Source: GCA-2723085 sp042093455 (lineage in GTDB: Bacteria > Bacteroidota > Bacteroidia > Flavobacteriales_D > Parvicellaceae). From it: DNA of 9,187 bases. This document shows, piece by piece, positions 1 to 6,182 of this stretch. Where the stretch lies: contig JBELEU010000073.1 in the NCBI GenBank assembly GCA_042093455.1, forward strand, positions 1 through 9,187. Direction: 5' to 3'. Position 1 is the first letter of the stretch, and every line of letters begins with the position of its first letter. The notes beneath the pieces are model-generated. The model saw nothing but the letters and a program-made list of their open reading frames with translations. It made no database searches and was not told where the DNA came from. The position numbers were made by a program, and so were the translations under genes.

Positions 1-969
1 GTATCGTTAGTATACGATAGTTCTGATTTGATAATAAGGTCTCATAATATATTTATTGATACATCATCTGCTAGATTATATGCATGTTCTGTTTTGACTC
101 CAAATGGTTATTATCCTCTAGCTGTTTATGATTTATCTAATCCTATATCTCCATCACTAATTGGCACATATGAAGAAGTAGATGTTGTTCATGATGCCTT
201 TGTCATTAATGACACTGCCTATTTAAATTGTGGCTATCAAGGTTTAAAAGTTGTTCAGTTTAATGATGCAGGTATCCCTATTCAATTGGGAGAATTAAGT
301 TTATACATTGACAAAGGATACAATCATTCAGGTTGGTTATCTGGTGACGGGTTTAGTTATGTTATGTGTGATGAGACCCCTTCGATGGATTTGAAAATTT
401 TAGATGTTTCTGAACTAGATGATATAAAGGTTAGTTCTACTTTTTCATCTGAATTTTACGATGAAACCCTTCCTCATAATGTAATTGTAAGAAATGAAAC
501 AGCTTATGTGAGTTATTACAACGATGGATTGCAAATTTTTGACATTTCAAATCCTGATAATCCAAAAAAAATAGGTTACTATGATTCTTACTCGGGAAGT
601 AATGAATTACCTTACCGAGGAGCTTGGGGGGTTTATCCTTTTGAAAATGGAGAAAAAACCTTACTCTCTGATCGCAAAAGAGGTCTATTGCTTTTAGGTT
701 TTAATCCTCCTCCAGTAATTTCTGAAAATCCTGCTTTTATTTTTCCAAACCCAGCTACGAATTTCATTTATTTTTATAAACTCCACATTGGGAAAGCAGA
801 TTATGAATTATCAATTTATAATTCATTAGGGCAATTGGTAGACACTTTCACTTCGAACAATGACTATTGTTTAATTGATGTGAGTCAATTTAATACTGGA
901 TTGTATTATTACCAATATCATTCAAACTACGATAGTCAAATGCTTTCGGGGAAATTTTTTGTTGATTGA
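1..969 (+). CDS. Secreted choice-of-anchor B / LVIVD-repeat protein with type IX sorting domain (5' partial)
   Basis: The reading frame is open from base 1, so the gene begins outside the window; the internal TTG at 28 is not a credible start. About 322 residues are visible. Imperfect LVIVD-type repeats (LAVYDLSNP near residue 40, LKILDVSEL near 131, LQIFDISNPDNP near 177) indicate a beta-propeller-like fold. The block around residues 155-235, with LPHNVIV, AYVSYYNDGL and GAWGVYPF, resembles the choice-of-anchor B family. The last ~75 residues (NPATNF near 250, YNSLGQLV near 273, DVSQFNTGLYYY, GKFFV) are a typical Bacteroidetes type A C-terminal sorting domain. The product is therefore probably exported by Sec, carried over the outer membrane by the type IX system and released or attached at the surface. 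Ligand or enzymatic activity is unknown; the signal peptide would lie upstream of the window. No link to the Fe-S or carotenoid genes is evident. Confidence 0.88.
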   Translation, partial: VSLVYDSSDLIIRSHNIFIDTSSARLYACSVLTPNGYYPLAVYDLSNPISPSLIGTYEEVDVVHDAFVINDTAYLNCGYQGLKVVQFNDAGIPIQLGELSLYIDKGYNHSGWLSGDGFSYVMCDETPSMDLKILDVSELDDIKVSSTFSSEFYDETLPHNVIVRNETAYVSYYNDGLQIFDISNPDNPKKIGYYDSYSGSNELPYRGAWGVYPFENGEKTLLSDRKRGLLLLGFNPPPVISENPAFIFPNPATNFIYFYKLHIGKADYELSIYNSLGQLVDTFTSNNDYCLIDVSQFNTGLYYYQYHSNYDSQMLSGKFFVD

Positions 970-990
970 TTTCCTTTTAATTTAACTCTG

Positions 991-1308
991 ATGTCAGATT
1001 TTTTTAAAAATGTAAAGTTGGTGGTTGCTTTAATCCCCAGAGGGCGGGTGTCTACTTATGGAGCAATTGCTCGTTTTTTAGGAGCTTCAAAAAGCTCTAG
1101 AGTTGTTGGTTGGGTATTGAATAAATCTGCTAATATTGATGAGGTCCCAGCACATAGGGTAGTAAATAGGTTTGGTTTTTTATCAGGTAAACATCATTTT
1201 CAATCATTATCTCATATGCAAGAATTACTAAATAAAGAGGGTGTAATTGTTGAAAATGATGAGGTTCTTAATTTTGATAACTTATTTTGGGTCCATCTAA
1301 AGAATTGA
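991..1308 (+). CDS. Alkyltransferase-like (ATL) DNA-binding protein, MGMT fold without the acceptor cysteine
   Basis: This 105-residue protein matches the C-terminal DNA-binding domain of O6-alkylguanine-DNA alkyltransferase. It has the IPRGRVSTYG start of the helix-turn-helix (Tyr23 at the nucleotide-flipping position), SSRVVGWVL with Arg37 at the arginine-finger position, and PAHRVVNRFG at 53-62. In true MGMT/Ogt the last motif is PCHR; here Ala54 replaces the alkyl-accepting Cys, so the protein cannot perform suicidal methyl transfer. By analogy with characterised ATL proteins it probably binds O6-alkylguanine lesions, flips the base and flags it for nucleotide excision repair; that role is inferred. 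The length is normal for ATLs. It starts 21 bp after the preceding gene and is followed by 66 bp before mrp, so it may share a transcript with either. There is no clear Shine-Dalgarno sequence, as usual in this phylum. Confidence 0.88.
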   Translation: MSDFFKNVKLVVALIPRGRVSTYGAIARFLGASKSSRVVGWVLNKSANIDEVPAHRVVNRFGFLSGKHHFQSLSHMQELLNKEGVIVENDEVLNFDNLFWVHLKN

Positions 1309-1374
1309 AATGGTAATTATATTCTTTTAAACATTAAATAATTATCGCTTAAACTTTTTAATTTTACAAAATAT

Positions 1375-2493
1375 ATGGGAGAGTTAAAAAATGAAGATGT
1401 TTTAAAGGCCTTGGCTAAGGTTATGGAGCCAGACATGGGTAAAGATATTGTTTCATTAGGATTAGTTAGTGATTTAACTATTGTAGATGACAATATTTCT
1501 TTTACTGTTTCAACTAAAAATGCAGCCATGCATTCCAGAAAGAGAATGAAAGAAGCATGTCAGTTTGCAATAGAAAGAAGTTTAGGTTCTGAATGTAAAA
1601 TAAATGTTGAAGTAAAAGGATTAAAGAAATCTGAATCTGCTCAGAAAGTTCTTCCTAATATTAAAAACATTATTGCGGTTGTTTCTGGAAAAGGAGGAGT
1701 GGGCAAGTCTACCATTGCATCAAATATTGCAGTTGGGTTAAGTAAGAAAGGTTTGAAAGTTGGTGTAGTAGATGCCGATATCTATGGGCCATCAATGCCA
1801 ATGATGTTTGATTGTCAGCACTACAGACCATTATCTAAGCAAGTTGATAGTAAGCAATTTATAGTTCCTGCAGAAAATTATGGAGTTAAGTTGCTTTCAA
1901 TTGGTTTTTTTGCAGAATTAGATCAGGCTGTTGTTTGGAGAGGGCCTATGGCTGCAAAAGCATTGAATCAACTTTTTTTTGATGCCTATTGGGAAGAGTT
2001 AGATTACTTAATTATTGATACACCACCTGGAACTGGTGATGTTCATTTATCAATAGTTCAATCGCTCCCATTGACAGGTGTTGTTGTTGTAACAACCCCA
2101 CAAAATGTAGCAATTGCAGATGCTAAAAAAGCAGTAAGTATGTTTAAAATGGATAATATTAATGTCCCAGTTCTTGGAATAGTAGAAAACATGTCTTGGT
2201 TTAGCCCTGCAGAATTGCCTGATAATAAGTATTTTTTATTTGGTGATAGTGGAGGTAAGAATTTGTCAGATTCTTTAGGTATACCTTTACTTGGTCAAAT
2301 CCCATTGGTACAAAGTGTACGTGAAAGTGGTGATGCTGGAAGACCAGCTGTAATGCAACATAATACCACAGTTCAAAAATATTACTTAGATTTATGTGAC
2401 CAATTGGTTGAAAAAGTGAATTGGAGAAATGATAAATTAAACAAAACTAAAGTAGTTGAAGTCGAGTATGGTGAGCCTAAATGTTCTTCTTAA
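1375..2493 (+). CDS. mrp: Mrp/ApbC-family Fe-S cluster carrier P-loop ATPase
   Basis: This 372-residue protein has the standard two-part Mrp layout. An N-terminal MIP18/DUF59-like domain (about 5-82) is followed by a MinD/Nbp35-type ATPase domain with a deviant Walker A SGKGGVGKST (104-113, signature Lys106 and catalytic Lys111), a switch region DADIYGPSMP (133-142), WRGPMAAKAL near 188 and Walker B LIIDTPPGTGD (212-222). Mrp/ApbC proteins bind a [4Fe-4S] cluster at a dimer interface and pass it to apo-enzymes in the cytoplasm. Oddly, the CxxC that usually follows the ENMS motif is absent (ENMSWFSPAELPDNKYFLFG, 271-290), and the DUF59 Cys is also missing (TKNAAMHS). Five scattered Cys remain (62, 74, 147, 341, 370), one of them in the C-terminal EPKCSS tail. 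From memory, Flavobacteriia homologues look the same, so this is probably lineage-typical. nfu follows after 3 bp, which supports an Fe-S role. The start is the ATG just before GELKNEDV. Confidence 0.95.
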   Translation: MGELKNEDVLKALAKVMEPDMGKDIVSLGLVSDLTIVDDNISFTVSTKNAAMHSRKRMKEACQFAIERSLGSECKINVEVKGLKKSESAQKVLPNIKNIIAVVSGKGGVGKSTIASNIAVGLSKKGLKVGVVDADIYGPSMPMMFDCQHYRPLSKQVDSKQFIVPAENYGVKLLSIGFFAELDQAVVWRGPMAAKALNQLFFDAYWEELDYLIIDTPPGTGDVHLSIVQSLPLTGVVVVTTPQNVAIADAKKAVSMFKMDNINVPVLGIVENMSWFSPAELPDNKYFLFGDSGGKNLSDSLGIPLLGQIPLVQSVRESGDAGRPAVMQHNTTVQKYYLDLCDQLVEKVNWRNDKLNKTKVVEVEYGEPKCSS

Positions 2494-2496
2494 TTT

Positions 2497-2733
2497 ATGA
2501 GTGAAAACGAAAATATTATTAACAAAGCCATTGATGAATTAAGACCTTATCTTAAAAATGATGGTGGAGATATGGAGTTGGTTGAAATTACCAAAGACAA
2601 GAAAGTCATAGTTAGGCTTTTAGGTGCTTGCCAAACATGTTCAGCAAGTAAAATGACAATCAAAGCTGGATTAGAGGAATCTTTGAAAAATCTTATTCCA
2701 GATATTTCAGGTGTCGAAGCACTTAAAGAATAA
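2497..2733 (+). CDS. NifU-like C-terminal domain (Nfu) Fe-S scaffold protein
   Basis: This 78-residue protein is a stand-alone Nfu domain. It carries the family hallmarks: IDELRPYLKNDGGDMELVEI (12-31), then VIVRLLGACQTCSASKMTIK (37-56) with the cluster-binding pair Cys45 and Cys48, then GLEESLKNLIP. Nfu domains hold a [4Fe-4S] cluster between two subunits through the CxxC and hand it to client proteins in the cytoplasm. The ATG lies 3 bp after the mrp stop, so the two genes are almost certainly co-transcribed and translationally coupled. The pairing makes sense because the upstream Mrp lacks its own CxxC. The length is normal for a minimal Nfu, without the A-type domain found in NfuA. The stop codon is 4 bp from the stop of the convergent receptor gene, leaving no room for a dedicated terminator. 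Confidence 0.95.
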   Translation: MSENENIINKAIDELRPYLKNDGGDMELVEITKDKKVIVRLLGACQTCSASKMTIKAGLEESLKNLIPDISGVEALKE

Positions 2734-2737
2734 TTTT

Positions 2738-5176
2738 CTAAAATTCAAACTGTAATCCTATTGATGGAAGTACTGTCCCAGAAACATTACTTATATACTT
2801 CAAACTATATCTTGTTGGATCGTTAGGATCAACTAAAATATTTCCATTTGCATCCTGATCCGCAATTAAGCTTCTTTGTGTCTCAGCTTGAAAGTTATAT
2901 AAGTTTTGTATATCCATGTATAGATTTAATGCTACTTTTTTCCAAAACCATTTTTTATCTATTCTAAGGTCTAGACCATGGTTGGCTTTAAGTCTTTCAT
3001 TATTAAGATTATTGTAGTCAAACACCCCAAATGAGTTGGCATCCCAAACTTGAATCAATGATGATGTTGCATAATCGTATGGAGTATAAGGTGACCCTCC
3101 AGCGAATCTGAATTTCATGCCTATTTCCCAATCATTTTTGAGTTTTAGCCCTCCAGTTAAACTAACTATGTGCCCGTTGTCCCATGCGGATGGGGCATAG
3201 TTGTCGTCTTTATTTTTGAATTCACTTCTAACCCAAGTGTAAGCTAAAATTCCATAAAATGATTTGCTCAATTTCCTTTGCGCTAGAAATTCTATTCCAT
3301 ATGATCTCCCTGATGAGTTGCTTGTAACAGCTTCATTCCCTATGACGCCAAAATTTCCACCAAGGTTAGCCAATGAAATACTATCTCCAAGAAGGAATGG
3401 GTAGTTGTCGTATTTTTTATAAAAACTTTCAATTGTGATTTTGCTGTATTTTTCAGGGTTAAATTCAATTCCACCTACAATGTGTTTGTTATTAATGTAG
3501 GTAAGGTTGTTGTTTTTGTTAATTAGTTCTCCGTTTAGATCTTTAAATCCCATAACCGTATAGGCTGGCAATTGGAAATATTTTCCAACATTAAAATTCA
3601 AACTTAATTTATCATTTAATGTATAAGCTAGGCTAAACCTTGGTGATAATTGATCAATAGGATTTCTCATGTCTTTAGAGTATGAATTTTGGTCAGTTCT
3701 TAGTCCTAGTGACCCAATTAATTTGTCATTTAAGAATTTTCTACTTAGCTGTCCAAACAATGCTGTTTTCAAAAGATTAAGTTCTGAATCAAAATCAACG
3801 GTAAGTGTATCTCCCTGGAATTCTATTTTTTGAAATGTGGAGTTTGTGTATGTAGCATATTCAACTCCAATTCCATAGTTTATTTTCCAACCACTTTTTC
3901 TTATTGTATTTTCAAATCTGAATTTATTTTCTATCTCTTGAGAAAGATAGTCTTGTCTTAAATTTTCTGGACGTTTAATGTTGTTACTATATTTAACTGA
4001 TCTATTGTTTAGGTGATTTCTAGAGAAAACAAAATTTTGAAAGCTATTGTCTTTAAAATGAGTCCAATTAGTTCCTATGGTGTAATTCCATTGAGTTGTA
4101 ACTGGAAGATACCCAAGAATGTATTCATTTCTTTCTCTCAAGTCAATATCAGTTACATTGTTATTTATAGCAGTGTTAAGAACAAAATCATCGATTGCTC
4201 CTAACCCAATCACTGTAAATTGATTTTTGTCATCAATTTTAGTTTTAGTTTTGAATTGAAAATCGTTGTAGGTGGGTAAAAATGGTAATCCTATTAATTT
4301 AAACAAGAATTGCAAATAGGATCTTCTTCCAGACAATACAAAGGTTGTTTTTTCACCGATTGGTCCATCAAATGTCATTCCAATATCGCTTGAGCCTACA
4401 GTGAAGGTTGTTGCTAACCGGTCTGGATTTCCATCAACTTGTTTAAATTCAAGAACAGAGCTCAAGGTGTTTCCTCTGTTAGCTGGAAAGGCTCCGGAGT
4501 ATAAATCTACTTCCCTTATGAAATTTACATTGATCATTCCAACAGGGCCACCAGAAGAACCTTGAGTTGCAAAATGATTGATGTTGGGTACTTCAATTCC
4601 ATCAAGATAAAATCTATTCTCATTTGGGGCACCTCCCCTAATTATAATATCATTTCTAAATGAGACGGTTGAAGCAACACCTGGGAGTGATTGAATAACT
4701 TTTGAAATATCTCTATTGCCACCAGGATTTCTATATATTTCCGTAGCACTTATGTTTCGTTTACTAACAGGACTTTCTTCAGATTTTTGAAAGGGAGATG
4801 CAGTTATTTCTACCTCTTCAAGGCTAGTTGAAGATTCAATGAGTTTGATAATAAGACTGGTTGGTTTGTTTGATGATACAATTATTTCGGAAAAACTTTT
4901 TGATTTGTAGCCAACAAAACTGCATGTTAAGTTGTATAGACCTGGCTTCAAGTTTTTTATGATATAATTACCATCTAAATCGCTTGATACACCTGAATTT
5001 GTATTTTCAATGAAAATATTTGCAAATGGTATTGATTCATTGTTTATTGCGTCTACTACAGACCCTTTGATTATTCCACTTTGCGAATAGTTGTTAATCA
5101 TGGCTGTGGTAAACGATATCAATAAAAATATCTTGAAAGTTTTGATTTTTAACTTTTTATGGAAATTGATTTTCAT
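2738..5176 (-). CDS. TonB-dependent outer-membrane receptor with carboxypeptidase-regulatory-like N-terminal domain
   Basis: The 812-residue product from the chosen start has a basic then hydrophobic signal peptide (KKLKIKTFKIFLLISFTTAM, 7-26), a carboxypeptidase-regulatory-like beta-sandwich (about 34-113, IKGSVVDAINNESIPFANIF to SLIIKL), a TonB-box-like segment SLEEVEITA (118-126), a plug domain (about 140-245, with SKVIQSLPGVAS, IIIRGGAPNENRFYLDGIEV and LYSGAFPANRG), then a large barrel ending in ...IGLQFEF, a classic outer-membrane C-terminus with terminal Phe. It should import a substrate across the outer membrane using TonB-ExbBD; the substrate cannot be deduced. No SusD partner is adjacent. 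The frame stays open to an ATG at 5299, but those 41 extra residues precede the signal peptide and would fill the whole divergent promoter region. A perfect TAnnTTTG element at 5226-5233 also falls inside that extension, so 5176 is preferred. It is divergent from the carotenoid operon and convergent with nfu. Confidence 0.93.
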   Translation of the reverse strand: MKINFHKKLKIKTFKIFLLISFTTAMINNYSQSGIIKGSVVDAINNESIPFANIFIENTNSGVSSDLDGNYIIKNLKPGLYNLTCSFVGYKSKSFSEIIVSSNKPTSLIIKLIESSTSLEEVEITASPFQKSEESPVSKRNISATEIYRNPGGNRDISKVIQSLPGVASTVSFRNDIIIRGGAPNENRFYLDGIEVPNINHFATQGSSGGPVGMINVNFIREVDLYSGAFPANRGNTLSSVLEFKQVDGNPDRLATTFTVGSSDIGMTFDGPIGEKTTFVLSGRRSYLQFLFKLIGLPFLPTYNDFQFKTKTKIDDKNQFTVIGLGAIDDFVLNTAINNNVTDIDLRERNEYILGYLPVTTQWNYTIGTNWTHFKDNSFQNFVFSRNHLNNRSVKYSNNIKRPENLRQDYLSQEIENKFRFENTIRKSGWKINYGIGVEYATYTNSTFQKIEFQGDTLTVDFDSELNLLKTALFGQLSRKFLNDKLIGSLGLRTDQNSYSKDMRNPIDQLSPRFSLAYTLNDKLSLNFNVGKYFQLPAYTVMGFKDLNGELINKNNNLTYINNKHIVGGIEFNPEKYSKITIESFYKKYDNYPFLLGDSISLANLGGNFGVIGNEAVTSNSSGRSYGIEFLAQRKLSKSFYGILAYTWVRSEFKNKDDNYAPSAWDNGHIVSLTGGLKLKNDWEIGMKFRFAGGSPYTPYDYATSSLIQVWDANSFGVFDYNNLNNERLKANHGLDLRIDKKWFWKKVALNLYMDIQNLYNFQAETQRSLIADQDANGNILVDPNDPTRYSLKYISNVSGTVLPSIGLQFEF

Positions 5177-5200
5177 TTTCTTGTAAATGATTTTATGAAA

Positions 5201-5214
5201 AATAAATTGTTTAA
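5201..5214 (+). repeat. 14 bp direct repeat, copy 1 (putative operator near the receptor start)
   Basis: AATAAATTGTTTAA here is identical to the sequence at 5262-5275, 61 bp away. This copy lies between the candidate -7 element and the start codon of the minus-strand receptor gene, just past its predicted transcription start, a position suited to repression. The region is very AT-rich, so chance similarity is easier than usual, but an exact 14-base match within 124 bp is notable. Confidence 0.5.
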
Positions 5215-5225
5215 CTATTTCAGAA

Positions 5226-5233
5226 CAAACATA
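5226..5233 (-). promoter_or_regulatory. Candidate -7 promoter element of the TonB receptor gene
   Basis: Read on the minus strand these bases are TATGTTTG, a perfect match to the Bacteroidetes -7 consensus TAnnTTTG. Transcription would begin roughly at 5218-5222 and give a leader of about 45 nt before the ATG at 5176. No matching TTG -33 element is visible at the usual distance, so the promoter may be weak or activator-dependent. The site supports the shorter start of the receptor. Confidence 0.45.
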
Positions 5234-5253
5234 AACAAAACTTATTAAAATCC

Positions 5254-5284
5254 TTGCTATTAATAAATTGTTTAAGTAATTTAG
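5254..5284 (+). promoter_or_regulatory. Candidate promoter of the regulator-crtIBY operon
   Basis: A TTG at 5254-5256 is followed, after 20 bp, by TAATTTAG at 5277-5284, a 7 of 8 match to TAnnTTTG. The spacing fits Bacteroidetes -33/-7 promoters. Transcription would begin near 5290, giving a very short leader of about 10 nt before the ATG at 5301. One copy of the 14 bp repeat (5262-5275) lies in the spacer between the two elements, where MerR-family regulators commonly bind. The assignment rests on motif reading only. Confidence 0.4.
5262..5275 (+). repeat. 14 bp direct repeat, copy 2 (putative operator in the operon promoter spacer)
   Basis: This is an exact second copy of AATAAATTGTTTAA. 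It sits between the proposed -33 and -7 elements of the plus-strand operon. Its core TTGTTTAA (5268-5275) also pairs as an inverted repeat with TTAAACAA at 5292-5299. It is a likely binding site for the adjacent MerR-type regulator; binding is inferred. Confidence 0.5.
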
Positions 5285-5291
5285 CTTAAAA

Positions 5292-5300
5292 TTAAACAAT
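5292..5300 (-). repeat. Inverted partial copy of the operator-like repeat, abutting the regulator ATG
   Basis: TTAAACAAT is the reverse complement of ATTGTTTAA, the core of the 14 bp repeat, and ends directly before the ATG at 5301. It would overlap the predicted transcription start of the operon. With 5268-5275 it forms an 8 bp inverted repeat with a 16 bp loop. Confidence 0.4.
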
Positions 5301-6182
5301 ATGTATAATTATTCAATAGCAGATTTAGAGAAATTATCGGGTATAAAATCTCACACCATTCGTATTTGGGAAAAAAGATATAGTCTTGTTGTTCCCAACA
5401 GAACTGACACTAACATAAGGTCTTATAATGACGACCAATTGAAAAAAATATTAAACGTTTCATTGCTTATAAAAAACGGTCATAAAATTAGTAAAGTTGC
5501 AGCATTTAGTCCAGAACAAATAAGTGAATCAGTAAGGAAAATAACAACATTGTCTGATGGTTTTGAACCATACATAAATTCTTTTGTTATCTGTTCAGTT
5601 CAGTTTGACGAACCACTATTTCAGAAAACTTATGATGAATTAGCTTCTGAATATGATTTAGCGCTCATTTATGAAAGTGTTTTTATTCCAACCTTAAGAA
5701 AAATAGGTACATTATGGTTGTCAGGTGAATTATTTCCTGCTCAGGAACACTTTTTGTCGAACTTAATAAAACAGAAGTTTTATCATGCTATTGAAGCTGT
5801 CCCAAAATCAAGTAGAGTTAGCAAGAAAGCATTTTTGTTTTTACCTCCTTGGGAAGATCATGACTTTGCATTGTTATATTCCAATTTAGTCCTTAAGAAA
5901 ATTGGATTTGATGTTATTAACGTAGGAAAAACAATCTCACATGAAAGTATTATTCAATGCATTCACAAAATAAAACCTGATATGCTTTTCACAACTTTTA
6001 TTGTTGGTCAAAAAGTCACTGTTCTGCAGAAGTTTTGTGATGATATTAAATCTAACTCTTCATGTAAGCTTTTTTATGCTGGTAATCCAGACTTACTTAG
6101 ATTGGTCAATACACAAGGCAAAGTGTTTTTCTCTCTTAATGATTTCGATTCATATTTCAGTAATTTATCTTTTAGTAGTTGA
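5301..6182 (+). CDS. MerR-family regulator with cobalamin-binding domain (CarH/LitR-like), probable regulator of carotenoid genes
   Basis: This 293-residue protein starts with a MerR winged-helix domain (YSIADLEKLSGIKSHTIRIW, 4-23, then EKRYSLVVP and RSYNDDQLKKI to about 51). A helical cap-like domain follows (about 90-165) with the W-x9-EH motif of B12 photoreceptors (Trp139, Glu149, His150 in LWLSGELFPAQEH), then a Rossmann-like cobalamin domain (176-290) with PPWEDHDFALL, where His187 sits at the cobalt-ligand position. In CarH/CarA proteins, adenosylcobalamin-bound tetramers repress carotenoid genes in the dark and light breaks the complex; that role here is inferred from domains and position. 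The residue after the Trp is Leu140; in Thermus CarH this is the His that gives the bis-His photoproduct. It is the first gene of the crt operon, so autoregulation is likely. Its TGA stop overlaps the crtI start. Confidence 0.9.
   Translation: MYNYSIADLEKLSGIKSHTIRIWEKRYSLVVPNRTDTNIRSYNDDQLKKILNVSLLIKNGHKISKVAAFSPEQISESVRKITTLSDGFEPYINSFVICSVQFDEPLFQKTYDELASEYDLALIYESVFIPTLRKIGTLWLSGELFPAQEHFLSNLIKQKFYHAIEAVPKSSRVSKKAFLFLPPWEDHDFALLYSNLVLKKIGFDVINVGKTISHESIIQCIHKIKPDMLFTTFIVGQKVTVLQKFCDDIKSNSSCKLFYAGNPDLLRLVNTQGKVFFSLNDFDSYFSNLSFSS

Noticed and set aside
1309..1374. Promoter for mrp-nfu in the 66 bp gap
   Set aside because: TAATTTTA at 1359-1366 partly resembles a -7 element, but there is no TTG at a suitable distance, so I could not support a call.
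1317..1529. 70-residue minus-strand open frame
   Set aside because: It lies opposite the start of mrp, shows no recognisable domain and overlaps a strongly supported gene.
1973..1980. Run of eight T in mrp as a programmed frameshift site
   Set aside because: The frame continues correctly through intact conserved motifs on both sides, and no alternative product or stimulatory structure is visible.
4013..4204. 63-residue plus-strand open frame
   Set aside because: It is antisense to the barrel region of the TonB receptor and has no family features.
5177..5300. Cobalamin riboswitch upstream of the receptor or regulator
   Set aside because: The region is only 124 bp and very AT-rich, with no B12-box-like conserved GC-containing core; such riboswitches are usually longer.
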